From Bacillus sp. AFS059628 (GTDB taxonomy: Bacteria > Bacillota > Bacilli > Bacillales > Bacillaceae_G), in the NCBI RefSeq assembly GCF_002571225.1, contig NZ_NVEC01000048.1:12618-76617 (forward strand): a stretch of DNA of 64,000 nt, read 5' to 3'. The notes under the pieces are model-generated. The model was not told the DNA's origin. It worked only from the letters and a program-made list of their open reading frames with translations, and did no database searches. The position numbers were made by a program, and so were the translations under genes. Numbering within the stretch: position 1 is the stretch's first letter; every line of letters begins with the position of its first letter. Below are positions 1-7,282 of this stretch, piece by piece.

Positions 1-11
1 AAAGTTTCACT

Positions 12-884
12 TTATTTCCTCAAAACTGGTATCCAAATTTCACTTTTAAAGTTTGGAGAAGATATATCTTTCTGTTCATTCCACAATATTTCCGGTCCTT
101 CCGCTAGTTCATAGTTTGAGGAAGGAAACCATTCGGAGTAAATGCGTCCCCATACATTTTGTAATGTTTCAGGAAATGGGCCGACAGCTTCAAAGATAGC
201 CCATGTTGAAGCTGCGACTTCAAGTTGCGCGAATTGTGCTGGACAATCTTTCGTTGTGGCTACTCCAATGTAGTGATCAAGTTCTCCTTTTTCCTCCATT
301 CTTCCTTCAGAAAAGTTAGTAGAAGCACTAATGATTCCATTCGGTTCCATGTTTGAGAGTGACTTTAACGTTTGAATGGACTTTGGATTTAAACTTTTCC
401 ACATAGAAGCAATTTCTTCATTTACACCGTTAAACACAATCGGTACACGTTTTGTAATACCAATGATTCGAAATGGTTCTTTTTCTTCAATTCGATAATT
501 CATTTCATTTCCTCCTTGAATCGATAACTGGAAGGTCATTGGTGAATAAGCTTTCAAAGAATGACTACCATTTCGGGCCTCTGAAGGTGTTATGCCATGC
601 AAGTTTTGAAAGGCACGTGCAAAAGAATCCGGTGAGTTGTACCCATATTTTATAGCGACATCAATGACTTTTGTATCGCTATCTTTTAGTTCAAAGGCAG
701 CAAGAGTAAGACGTCTACAGCGAATATATTCTGATAGTGATACGCCAGCTAGGAAAGAAAACATTCTTTTGAAATGATATTCAGAGCAGTAAGCTATTTT
801 TGCGACTTCTTTAAAATCAATTTCATCTGTTAAGTTGTGTTCAATATATTGCATGGCCGCATTCATGTTTTTAAGTGAATCCAT
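12..884 (-). CDS. AraC-family regulator with GyrI-like effector domain
   Basis: A 290-residue transcription factor. Residues about 1-105 form an AraC/XylS double helix-turn-helix (first helix pair near residues 20-45, second ending in the [12 protein letters not shown] motif). Residues about 128-290 resemble the GyrI-like small-molecule-binding domain found in many multidrug-responsive AraC proteins. The start ATG follows an AAGGAGGTC Shine-Dalgarno. It is transcribed divergently from the BceAB-type transporter, so it could act on that promoter region, but nothing in the sequence proves it. The effector is unknown. Family assignment is solid; the target is not. Confidence 0.9.
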   Translation of the reverse strand: MDSLKNMNAAMQYIEHNLTDEIDFKEVAKIAYCSEYHFKRMFSFLAGVSLSEYIRCRRLTLAAFELKDSDTKVIDVAIKYGYNSPDSFARAFQNLHGITPSEARNGSHSLKAYSPMTFQLSIQGGNEMNYRIEEKEPFRIIGITKRVPIVFNGVNEEIASMWKSLNPKSIQTLKSLSNMEPNGIISASTNFSEGRMEEKGELDHYIGVATTKDCPAQFAQLEVAASTWAIFEAVGPFPETLQNVWGRIYSEWFPSSNYELAEGPEILWNEQKDISSPNFKSEIWIPVLRK

Positions 885-973
885 ACGATGACCTCCTTGT
901 TAAATAGAATAGCAGGAACAAACGAAGTCCATCCGACATTTCATGCACAACTTTGTAGGGTACATTTTTAACC

Positions 974-998
974 TTACAAAATTGTAATGTTCCTGTAA
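974..998 (+). promoter_or_regulatory. BceR-type response-regulator box 1 upstream of the ABC transporter
   Basis: TTACA-AAAT-TGTAA (974-987) matches exactly the TNACA-N4-TGTAA core known for BceR-like regulators of peptide-antibiotic detoxification modules. A further TGTAA half-site begins 11 bp downstream (994-998), one helical turn on the same face. A possible -10 (TATGAT) lies at 1016-1021. The cognate two-component system is not obvious in this window. Confidence 0.65.
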
Positions 999-1090
999 GG
1001 AGAATGAATGGATGGTATGATATCCCAATGCTATAGTAACAAAGTACTTTCGTTCAGTAGGTTAAATTTTTATATCTTTACTTATGCGTC

Positions 1091-1116
1091 TTACATAACT
1101 GTCATGTTTGTGTAAG
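1091..1116 (+). promoter_or_regulatory. BceR-type box 2 upstream of the ABC transporter
   Basis: TTACA-TAAC-TGTCA (1091-1104) is a one-mismatch version of the BceR-type core. Again a TGTAA half-site follows 11 bp further on (1111-1115). It sits about 75 bp before the transporter start, where a transcription activator would be expected. The same inverted repeat plus half-site geometry recurs at 974 and 11157. Confidence 0.55.
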
Positions 1117-1190
1117 AAACATCGATAGTGGCAAGAGTAGAGAGTGTATATAGTTGAAAATAGAGAATAGAAGAAATGAGGGATGTCGAG

Positions 1191-1961
1191 ATGAAAACAG
1201 TGTTAGAAGCAAAAAATATTGAAAAAGTGTATGACACGGGTGGTAATAAATTTGCAGCGTTAAAAGGTATTAACTTACAAGTAAAAGAAGGTGAGTTCGT
1301 TGGAATTATGGGACCTTCTGGTTCTGGTAAGACGACTTTACTAAACGTTCTTTCTACAATTGATAATGCGACGAACGGTGAAATTTTAATTGATGGAAAA
1401 GATATCGTGAAGATGAACGATGATAAGTTAGCGTTATTCCGCCGCGACCATTTAGGGTTCATTTTCCAAGATTATAATTTATTAGATACGTTAACGGTAA
1501 AAGAGAACATTGCGTTACCTCTTGCGTTATCAAAGGTGAAAGCGAGTGAGATTGATCGCCGCGTTCTTGAAATCTCAAAGAAATTCGGTATTGATCATAT
1601 TTTAAGTCAGTTCCCATATCAAGTGTCAGGCGGACAGAAGCAGCGCTGCGCAGCATCGCGTGCAATTGTTACGAATCCTAGTATGATTTTCGGGGACGAG
1701 CCGACAGGAGCGCTTGATTCTAAATCAGCGACAGATTTACTTGAAAGTATGAAGTCGTTAAATGAATATGATAACTCTACAATTTTAATGGTAACACATG
1801 ATGCGTTTGCGGCGAGTTACTGTAAACGGGTTATTTTCATTAAAGATGGAGAGTTATATAAAGAATTGCACCGTGGTGAACTAACACGTAAACAGTTCTT
1901 CCAACAAGTCGTTGACGTAATGTCTTCCATTTCCGGAGGTATGGCTGATGACCTTATCTAG
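1191..1961 (+). CDS. BceA-like ABC transporter ATP-binding protein
   Basis: ATPase of a BceAB/YxdLM-type exporter of peptide antibiotics (about 256 residues). Visible motifs are Walker A GPSGSGKTT at residues 41-49, a Q-loop FIFQDYN, the ABC signature VSGGQKQR and Walker B MIFGDEPTGAL, followed by the switch His in VTHD. I place the start at ATG 1191, because GAGGG at 1178-1182 gives ideal spacing; an upstream in-frame ATG at 1176 overlaps that site. The permease gene overlaps the 3' end by 14 nt, so the two are translationally coupled. Two BceR-type boxes lie upstream. The exact substrate (for example bacitracin-like or cationic peptides) cannot be read from sequence. Confidence 0.9.
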   Translation: MKTVLEAKNIEKVYDTGGNKFAALKGINLQVKEGEFVGIMGPSGSGKTTLLNVLSTIDNATNGEILIDGKDIVKMNDDKLALFRRDHLGFIFQDYNLLDTLTVKENIALPLALSKVKASEIDRRVLEISKKFGIDHILSQFPYQVSGGQKQRCAASRAIVTNPSMIFGDEPTGALDSKSATDLLESMKSLNEYDNSTILMVTHDAFAASYCKRVIFIKDGELYKELHRGELTRKQFFQQVVDVMSSISGGMADDLI

Positions 1962-3897
1962 CATTGCCCTCCGCAACATACAGCGGAACTTTAAAGACTA
2001 CTTTGTATATTTTGCATCTATGATCTTTAGCATCGTCATTTATTTTACATTTAAGGCGTTGCAGTATAATTCACAAATGGAAAAAGCGGCGGAAGCTTCT
2101 AAAAAAATTAGCGGAGCGTTCCAAGTTTCCAGTGTCATGCTAATTATTTTCGTAGCGGTGTTCATTATATATTCGAACGGTTTCTTTACAAGGAAGCGTA
2201 AAAAAGAAGTTGGACTATATTCCTTATTAGGTATTCGTAAAAGACAGATTGGTAAAATGCTCTTTTATGAAAATATGTTAATGGGATTAATGTCATTAGT
2301 AATCGGTATTGCGATCGGTAGCGTTCTTTCAAAACTATTCCTTGAACTACTAATAAGTATGATGGGAATAAACTTAAACGTTCATTTTGAAGTACCGATG
2401 GCTGCAGTTATTGATACAGTACTTATTTTCTTTGTGATTATTTTGTATACATCACTTCAAGGATATCGTTTAATTTATCGATTTAAGCTAATTGAACTTT
2501 TCCGAGCAGAACGTGAAGGAGAAGCAATGCCAAAAGGATCTGTCATTATGGCGTTAATTTCAGTTTTCTTAATCGGCTCAGGTTATTTCTTAGCGTTAAT
2601 GTTTATGAAGGCAGTTATGTATGCAAACTTTATGGTAGTTGCACTTTATATATTACTTGCAACAGTGTTAGGTACGTATTTACTATTTATGTTCTTTACA
2701 GTATTCGTATTGAAACGTGCAAGAAATAATAAGTCAGCGTTTTATAATGGTATGAATATGATAACGACGTCACAGTTACTATACCGTATTAAAGGAAATG
2801 CAAAGTCACTTGCGACAATATCTATTTTAAGTGCAGTGACATTAACAGCGGTTGGTACGTCAGTTACGATGTATTACAACACATTTACGCAATCAAAAAC
2901 ATCCATGCCATACAGTTACTCTTATGAGAAAAAAGATGCAGAATTGGATAAGAAAGTAAATGCAATTCTTGTGGAGGAGAAGCAGGATCACCCTGTTAAA
3001 GATCAATTTGAAATTGAAACGGTTCCTGTCAAAGGGAAGTTCGAAGGAGATAAAGTTGATTTCATTCTTAATATGAATTACACGATTTCAGAGAAATATC
3101 AGTTTATATCTCAATCTGAATTCAACAAAATTGCGAAAAAAATCGATGCGGAAACAGTGAATGTAGCTACTGGCGAAGCATTTATATATGATAGTTCTTA
3201 TATGGAAGGGTATGAGTTTAGCCCTGAATATAAAGGAAATAAAGCGGTATTCCAAATTGGAAATGAAACGAAGACATTGACGATCCAAGGTGTAAATAAT
3301 ACTGCAATTACGAACTTAGGTGAATTATTTGTTATCGTTCCAGATGAAATGTATGCACAAGCGAAGCAAGCATTTGGAACACGTGTTGTAAAAAATATTG
3401 ATGTAAAAGATGAAAGAAACAGTAAAGTATTAACAGAAAAATTAACAAAAGTGATGCCAGCTGGTGAATCAGAAATGGTACCACCATTTAGAGACTTCTA
3501 CACTGGTTTCCATATGGGACTTGAAGCAACTGGACTAATGATGTTCATCGGACTATTCTTAGGCTTAGTCTTCCTATTAGCGACAGGCTCCATTATTTAC
3601 TTCAAGCAGCTTACAGAAGCAAGTGCTGACCGTGATCGTTACATTGTCCTTCATAAAGTTGGTGTAACGAAACAAGAGATGAAGAAAGCTATTGCAAAAC
3701 AAGTAAGCTTTATCTTTGCTATTCCGTTAATTATTGGTATTTTACACAGTTTATTTGCACTAAAAGGTTTGTCAAATATATTACCATTCGAAATTATGAT
3801 CCCGCTCCTAATTAGTATTGGAGTATATGGCATCATTTATATCGGATATTACTTCCTAACAGTTCGTTCTTATTATAAGATTGTGAGTGCGAAATAA
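1948..3897 (+). CDS. BceB-like ABC transporter permease (FtsX family)
   Basis: A 649-residue permease of the BceB/YxdM type. About seven N-terminal membrane helices are followed by a large extracytoplasmic domain (about residues 310-525) and three C-terminal helices. That large loop between helices 7 and 8 is the hallmark of BceB-type permeases, which both transport the peptide and signal to an intramembrane-sensing kinase. The gene overlaps the ATPase gene and ends just before a strong terminator. No BceRS-type regulator pair adjoins it here, so signalling must use a system outside the window or elsewhere in the genome. Confidence 0.92.
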   Translation: MTLSSIALRNIQRNFKDYFVYFASMIFSIVIYFTFKALQYNSQMEKAAEASKKISGAFQVSSVMLIIFVAVFIIYSNGFFTRKRKKEVGLYSLLGIRKRQIGKMLFYENMLMGLMSLVIGIAIGSVLSKLFLELLISMMGINLNVHFEVPMAAVIDTVLIFFVIILYTSLQGYRLIYRFKLIELFRAEREGEAMPKGSVIMALISVFLIGSGYFLALMFMKAVMYANFMVVALYILLATVLGTYLLFMFFTVFVLKRARNNKSAFYNGMNMITTSQLLYRIKGNAKSLATISILSAVTLTAVGTSVTMYYNTFTQSKTSMPYSYSYEKKDAELDKKVNAILVEEKQDHPVKDQFEIETVPVKGKFEGDKVDFILNMNYTISEKYQFISQSEFNKIAKKIDAETVNVATGEAFIYDSSYMEGYEFSPEYKGNKAVFQIGNETKTLTIQGVNNTAITNLGELFVIVPDEMYAQAKQAFGTRVVKNIDVKDERNSKVLTEKLTKVMPAGESEMVPPFRDFYTGFHMGLEATGLMMFIGLFLGLVFLLATGSIIYFKQLTEASADRDRYIVLHKVGVTKQEMKKAIAKQVSFIFAIPLIIGILHSLFALKGLSNILPFEIMIPLLISIGVYGIIYIGYYFLTVRSYYKIVSAK

Positions 3898-3905
3898 TAA
3901 ATGAG

Positions 3906-3936
3906 CAGCTATCGCTATATGCGATAGCTGTTTTTT
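3906..3936 (+). terminator. Rho-independent terminator of the ABC operon
   Basis: A 10-bp perfect stem (CAGCTATCGC / GCGATAGCTG) with a TATAT loop is followed by six T residues. It lies 9 bp after the permease stop. Confidence 0.9.
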
Positions 3937-3952
3937 CATTCTTCATAAAATC

Positions 3953-4003
3953 TTAAGAAATCTCCTCAATTTTTGTTAAGAAACGATAGTTATACTTAGA
4001 AAC
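3953..4003 (+). promoter_or_regulatory. Promoter with duplicated TTAAGAAA box (copy 1)
   Basis: TTAAGAAA occurs at 3953-3960 and again at 3976-3983 (23-bp period). The second copy ends 7 bp before a TATACT -10 (3991-3996), so the box replaces the -35, as expected for an activated promoter. Exactly the same geometry, including the 13-mer TATACTTAGAAAC, is found at 6294-6344. The regulator is not identified. Confidence 0.6.
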
Positions 4004-4040
4004 AAGTTAAAAACTATCGAGCGAATGGGGAGAGGTTTAC

Positions 4041-4619
4041 ATGCAACTCATAACATTCTTACATGAATTTATAAAACATCCGAAACATACTGGTGCGATT
4101 GCGCCAAGTTCAAAAATATTAGCAAGAAAAATGGTAGATGTAATTGATTTTCATAGAGCGAAATGCATCGTAGAGCTAGGTCCTGGTACAGGTGTTTTCA
4201 CGAAAGAAATTATGAAGAGAAAGAGGAAGGAAACAATATTTCTTCTTATTGAAATTAATGAAGTGTTTTGTAAAGAGTTGCAGAGAAAGTTTAAAAATGA
4301 GCAGAACGTCATTGTTGTACACGGCTCAGCTGAAAATATACAGAAGTATATGGAAGAGTTCAATATAGAATGCATTGACTATATCTTATCAGGATTACCG
4401 TTTACTTCTTTACCAGAAGAAGTTTCAAGGCGTATTTTAAACAATGTAATGGAAGCGATACATGAGAATGGTGAATTTATTACATTTCAATATTCACTTG
4501 TGAAAAAAGGATTTATACAACATTTCTTTCCTGAAATTACGCTCGAAAAAGTGTGGCTCAATTTCCCGCCAGCGTACGTCTTTAGTTGTAAAAAAGAGTT
4601 AAGGAGAGCATATGCCTAA
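4041..4619 (+). CDS. SAM-dependent methyltransferase, PmtA/KsgA-like
   Basis: A 192-residue class I methyltransferase. The SAM-binding glycine motif VELGPGTGVFT (about residues 46-56) is preceded by a GAIAPSS segment typical of the phospholipid N-methyltransferase/rRNA-dimethylase-like group found next to membrane proteins. The start follows a GGGGAGAGG Shine-Dalgarno. Its stop overlaps the start of the DedA gene, so the two form an operon. A membrane-lipid substrate is plausible from the family and partner, but a different small-molecule or RNA substrate is not excluded. Confidence 0.75.
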   Translation: MQLITFLHEFIKHPKHTGAIAPSSKILARKMVDVIDFHRAKCIVELGPGTGVFTKEIMKRKRKETIFLLIEINEVFCKELQRKFKNEQNVIVVHGSAENIQKYMEEFNIECIDYILSGLPFTSLPEEVSRRILNNVMEAIHENGEFITFQYSLVKKGFIQHFFPEITLEKVWLNFPPAYVFSCKKELRRAYA

Positions 4620-5218
4620 TGGAATTACATGAATTATTATCTTATATTGAACAGTACGGTTATTGGGCATTATTTTTCTGCTTATGGTTAGGTATTATCG
4701 GTATGCCAATTCCAGACGAAATGATCGTAATGAGTGGTGGTTTTGTCTCTTCACTAGGGATATTAAATGTCATTCCAGCATTTTTACTAACATATTTAGG
4801 CGTTGTATCTGGCCTATCTTTAGGTTATATAGTAGGGAAAATATTTGGTAGGAAAGTACTGGATAAGTTAATGAAAAAGAAAAAAGCGAAATATCTTTTG
4901 GAATCTCAACAAATGGTAGAGAAGTATGGTCATTATGCGTTAGTCACAAGTTATTTTATACCAGTTGTAAGACATATCGTACCGTATGTAGTTGGAATGA
5001 ATAACATGTCATTTAAGACGTATGTCTTGTATTCCTATACGACAGGATTTGTTTGGACACTCGTTTACTTTGTGCTCGGTTCTTTATTTGGAAAACACAT
5101 TAACAGAATTGTAGCGATTGCGATAGAGTATGGCGTGTATTTTGGTGGGATTGTTTTTGTTGTTGCGAGCGGTGTATATTTGTACAAGCAAAGAAGAAGT
5201 ACGGTGATGAGTAAGTAA
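4619..5218 (+). CDS. DedA-family membrane protein
   Basis: A 199-residue DedA/SNARE-associated-like membrane protein with four to five helices. It carries the conserved acidic motif near the N terminus (GMPIPDE) and the mid-protein FIPVVRHIVPYVVG segment (FxRxxxP-like). Family members include undecaprenyl-phosphate flippases and proton-motive-force maintenance proteins. It overlaps the preceding methyltransferase gene by one base and shares its TTAAGAAA-box promoter, which places it in an inducible envelope operon. Lipid specificity is not determinable here. Confidence 0.88.
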   Translation: MELHELLSYIEQYGYWALFFCLWLGIIGMPIPDEMIVMSGGFVSSLGILNVIPAFLLTYLGVVSGLSLGYIVGKIFGRKVLDKLMKKKKAKYLLESQQMVEKYGHYALVTSYFIPVVRHIVPYVVGMNNMSFKTYVLYSYTTGFVWTLVYFVLGSLFGKHINRIVAIAIEYGVYFGGIVFVVASGVYLYKQRRSTVMSK

Positions 5219-5253
5219 ATAGAAGATAGGTTTATGTTTATTGAGAGTAGTAT

Positions 5254-5291
5254 AAAAGGGAGAGTTATTTTGTAAAATAACTCTCCCTTTT
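5254..5291. terminator. Bidirectional terminator between convergent genes
   Basis: Two perfect 18-bp arms (5254-5271 and 5274-5291) begin with AAAA and end with TTTT, so the hairpin can terminate both the DedA operon and the minus-strand membrane gene, whose stop codon lies inside it. Confidence 0.85.
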
Positions 5292-5673
5292 AATGTAATA
5301 GCTCCTTATTACTTTCATTAGGTGTTGTCTGAAATACAGTTATATAAATTGTTAATATAGTTGTATTAATTAAATTAGCTAATACAGTCATAAAATCACT
5401 TGATGGAGTGACAAGAACGAAGATTGAAAGTATGGCAGAAGCAAGAGGAATAAACTTTTGTAGTGTAGTTAACTTTCCATTTTTATGAAGCCTCGAAGAT
5501 TGAAAGAAGCAAAGTAAGAAAATAAAGGATGTAAATAATAATCCTAAATATCCCCAACCATCTTCAATATACCAAGGTAAAAAGCTCATTCGTGATGTGA
5601 AAATAAATAGATTTAATACTAACGTGCTAATGATTAGCGTGTTTAAAATGGTAATATTCTTCTGTTTTTTCAT
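5290..5673 (-). CDS. Small four-helix membrane protein, unknown function
   Basis: A 127-residue protein with four predicted hydrophobic segments (about residues 8-28, 40-58, 74-90 and 95-112) and charged ends. I recognise no family. It lies 30 bp downstream of the XRE regulator gene on the same strand and is probably co-transcribed, suggesting that the regulator controls its own expression together with this membrane protein. Start ATG is preceded by a weak GGAGTG site in the gap. Confidence 0.65.
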   Translation of the reverse strand: MKKQKNITILNTLIISTLVLNLFIFTSRMSFLPWYIEDGWGYLGLLFTSFIFLLCFFQSSRLHKNGKLTTLQKFIPLASAILSIFVLVTPSSDFMTVLANLINTTILTIYITVFQTTPNESNKELLH

Positions 5674-5703
5674 TTGAATTACACTCCGGAATTTTTTTAG
5701 ACT

Positions 5704-6162
5704 TTACTGGGATGCTTTTGCCATTTCTATAAATCTTTGCTCAATTTCATCCAAATCGAATGAATGGCATATTCTGCGGTCTTCTTTATCTAAAATTCGA
5801 TAGTGCTGAGATAAAATATTTTGTTGTATTTGATAGCCATTTGATTCTTTTATTTGTCGCCACCACACTTTTCCTCCTAAAGTCTTCGGGAAGTTCGTAT
5901 TGTAATGTGTAAAAGCGATTGTTTTTATAATTTCATTCACATCATCCCCAAATGTCATTTGGACTGTATCACACTGTTCGAAGAGTGTTACGACACAAAC
6001 TGCACCTGACCATGTTAGCGTGCGTCTTCCTTTTTCAATTTCTACTAATGTTTTCTTCGATAAACCGATAATTTCTGACATTTTATCTTGGGATAGATTA
6101 TTTTCAACACGGATGAGTTTTAATTTTGAATTAACGAGTTCAATAAATGATTGTTTATCCAT
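5704..6162 (-). CDS. XRE-family transcriptional regulator
   Basis: A 152-residue protein with an N-terminal Cro/CI-type helix-turn-helix (about residues 12-60, containing NLSQDKMSEIIGLSKKT). The C-terminal region of about 85 residues is of unknown fold. The AAAGGAGC Shine-Dalgarno precedes the ATG. An almost perfect 25-bp palindrome overlaps its own promoter region, so autoregulation is likely. The downstream partner is a small membrane protein. Confidence 0.85.
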   Translation of the reverse strand: MDKQSFIELVNSKLKLIRVENNLSQDKMSEIIGLSKKTLVEIEKGRRTLTWSGAVCVVTLFEQCDTVQMTFGDDVNEIIKTIAFTHYNTNFPKTLGGKVWWRQIKESNGYQIQQNILSQHYRILDKEDRRICHSFDLDEIEQRFIEMAKASQ

Positions 6163-6190
6163 TATGCAGCTCCTTTTTTGTTTATGGTGT

Positions 6191-6220
6191 AAAATTACAC
6201 TATAAGTGTAATTTTGTCAA
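6191..6220 (-). promoter_or_regulatory. Palindromic operator overlapping the XRE gene promoter
   Basis: Arms AAAATTACACT (6191-6201) and AGTGTAATTTT (6205-6215) flank a 3-bp centre. On the minus strand a TTGACA -35 (6220-6215) abuts the palindrome, and a TAATTT -10 at 17-bp spacing lies inside it. A repressor bound here would block RNA polymerase, consistent with autorepression by the XRE protein. Confidence 0.7.
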
Positions 6221-6282
6221 CGGTAGTGTGGAAAGTTCCTTTTTACTATTTTGATCTTTCTAATTAATATTTCACTTTTAGT

Positions 6283-6344
6283 TTAAGAAAATGTTAAGAA
6301 ACAGTACGAGTTTTTATTAAGAAATGGGTCCTATACTTAGAAAC
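6283..6344 (+). promoter_or_regulatory. Promoter with duplicated TTAAGAAA box (copy 2)
   Basis: TTAAGAAA occurs at 6294-6301 and 6317-6324 (23-bp period), with a third partial copy at 6283-6290. The last box ends 7 bp before TATACT (6332-6337). Spacing and the following TTAGAAAC are identical to the promoter at 3953, so the YxeA-like gene and the methyltransferase-DedA operon appear to share a regulator. Confidence 0.6.
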
Positions 6345-6379
6345 ATCTTAAAGAAAACAGAATGAAAGGTGGCATATAG

Positions 6380-6727
6380 ATGAAAAGATTTATTTTTGGA
6401 TCATTACTTGTTATCGTCGCAGGAGCGGCATATTTATTAAATGGGAGTAAGTTAGTAGATCAAATGAATCCATTTCTTGATATAGAGCACCATTATGCAA
6501 TAATTGATAACGATGGTAAAGAGTTAGGTGGAAATAAAGCTCGTGAATATAAAGTGAAAGCTTATGATGAAAATGGTAAGGAAAAAGAAGTTACAATTGA
6601 CGGAGTAGATGAATTATCAAAAGGTTCATACTGGCATGTGTTTACGAGAGGTAAGTTCTTATATGATAAAGTGAAAGTAACGATAGATAAAATTCCTGAT
6701 GGAGCAAAGATGAAGTTAGGATTTTAA
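6380..6727 (+). CDS. YxeA-family (DUF1093) secreted protein
   Basis: A 115-residue protein with an N-terminal hydrophobic segment (residues 4-20) acting as signal peptide or anchor. A small beta-rich domain follows, containing the YYAII-like HHYAII and YEYKVKAYDENGKEKEV stretches of the YxeA/DUF1093 family. In B. subtilis yxeA lies with the peptide-responsive yxdLM transporter. Here it sits near a BceAB-type transporter but has its own TTAAGAAA-box promoter. The Shine-Dalgarno AAAGGTGG precedes the ATG. Function of the family is unknown. Confidence 0.8.
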   Translation: MKRFIFGSLLVIVAGAAYLLNGSKLVDQMNPFLDIEHHYAIIDNDGKELGGNKAREYKVKAYDENGKEKEVTIDGVDELSKGSYWHVFTRGKFLYDKVKVTIDKIPDGAKMKLGF

Positions 6728-6731
6728 GTAT

Positions 6732-6768
6732 AAAACCGATCCTCAATGTGGGAATCGGTTTTGTTATT
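6732..6768 (+). terminator. Terminator after the YxeA-like gene
   Basis: AAAACCGAT / ATCGGTTTT arms with inner CC/GG pairing are followed by a T-rich stretch. Confidence 0.7.
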
Positions 6769-6802
6769 TTATGGTAAAATGTAAAAGGGAGGAGTGAGAG
6801 TT

Positions 6803-6982
6803 ATGTTACTCATCGTTAGTCTTATATTAATCGGGATTATGTGTAGTATGAGAATAGTATCCTTACATATGGTAGAACGAGACAAAATAGAAGAGCGATA
6901 TGTATATTGTCCAAAATGTAATGCGAAAATTAGAAGAGGGAATTTTGCTCCGTTTTGTTCGAGATGTAATGTAATATTTTAA
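6803..6982 (+). CDS. Small membrane-anchored zinc-ribbon protein
   Basis: A 59-residue protein: one transmembrane helix (about residues 1-20), a short charged linker, then a zinc ribbon with CPKC and CSRC pairs. I choose ATG 6803 because GGGAGGAG at 6787-6794 is spaced correctly for it; an in-frame GTG at 6794 overlaps that site. A terminator follows. Function unknown. Confidence 0.65.
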   Translation: MLLIVSLILIGIMCSMRIVSLHMVERDKIEERYVYCPKCNAKIRRGNFAPFCSRCNVIF

Positions 6983-6990
6983 CGAAAGTA

Positions 6991-7025
6991 AATCCGAAAT
7001 CATTTTGTATGGTTTCGGATTTTTT
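6991..7025 (+). terminator. Terminator after the zinc-ribbon gene
   Basis: AATCCGAAA (6991-6999) pairs with TTTCGGATT (7013-7021), followed by a T run. Confidence 0.8.
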
Positions 7026-7244
7026 ATGTTGAAAATAGAAGAAATAAAGAGTGGAAAAAAGTTTGAACAAGGGATTGAGTATACGAATGTTAGTGAAGGA
7101 TATCCCATTATTATGAAGTATGTCGTAGAGATTGATAGAGAAGTTTTGAGGGTGTTACTACCTGATGAAAGAAGGATTCTTCCTACTATGCTAGAGTGTG
7201 ATGAATGTTATAAGACCCAGTTGGATGATATCGAGGGAAGTTGA
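7026..7244 (+). CDS. Hypothetical 72-residue protein
   Basis: An open frame of 72 codons beginning at ATG 7026, directly after the preceding terminator's T run. There is no good Shine-Dalgarno and no clear promoter, which lowers confidence. The protein is acidic and contains a CDEC pair near its C terminus. Codon use resembles neighbouring genes and a strong terminator follows immediately, so it may be the remnant of a larger gene or a weakly expressed small protein. I recognise no family. Confidence 0.4.
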   Translation: MLKIEEIKSGKKFEQGIEYTNVSEGYPIIMKYVVEIDREVLRVLLPDERRILPTMLECDECYKTQLDDIEGS

Positions 7245-7245
7245 T

Positions 7246-7278
7246 AAAAAAGGCTTGAAATAATTCAAGCCTTTTTTT
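7246..7278. terminator. Bidirectional terminator
   Basis: GGCTTGAA (7252-7259) and TTCAAGCC (7264-7271) form a perfect stem flanked by A and T runs, serving the convergent genes on both sides. Confidence 0.88.
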
Positions 7279-7282
7279 ATTA

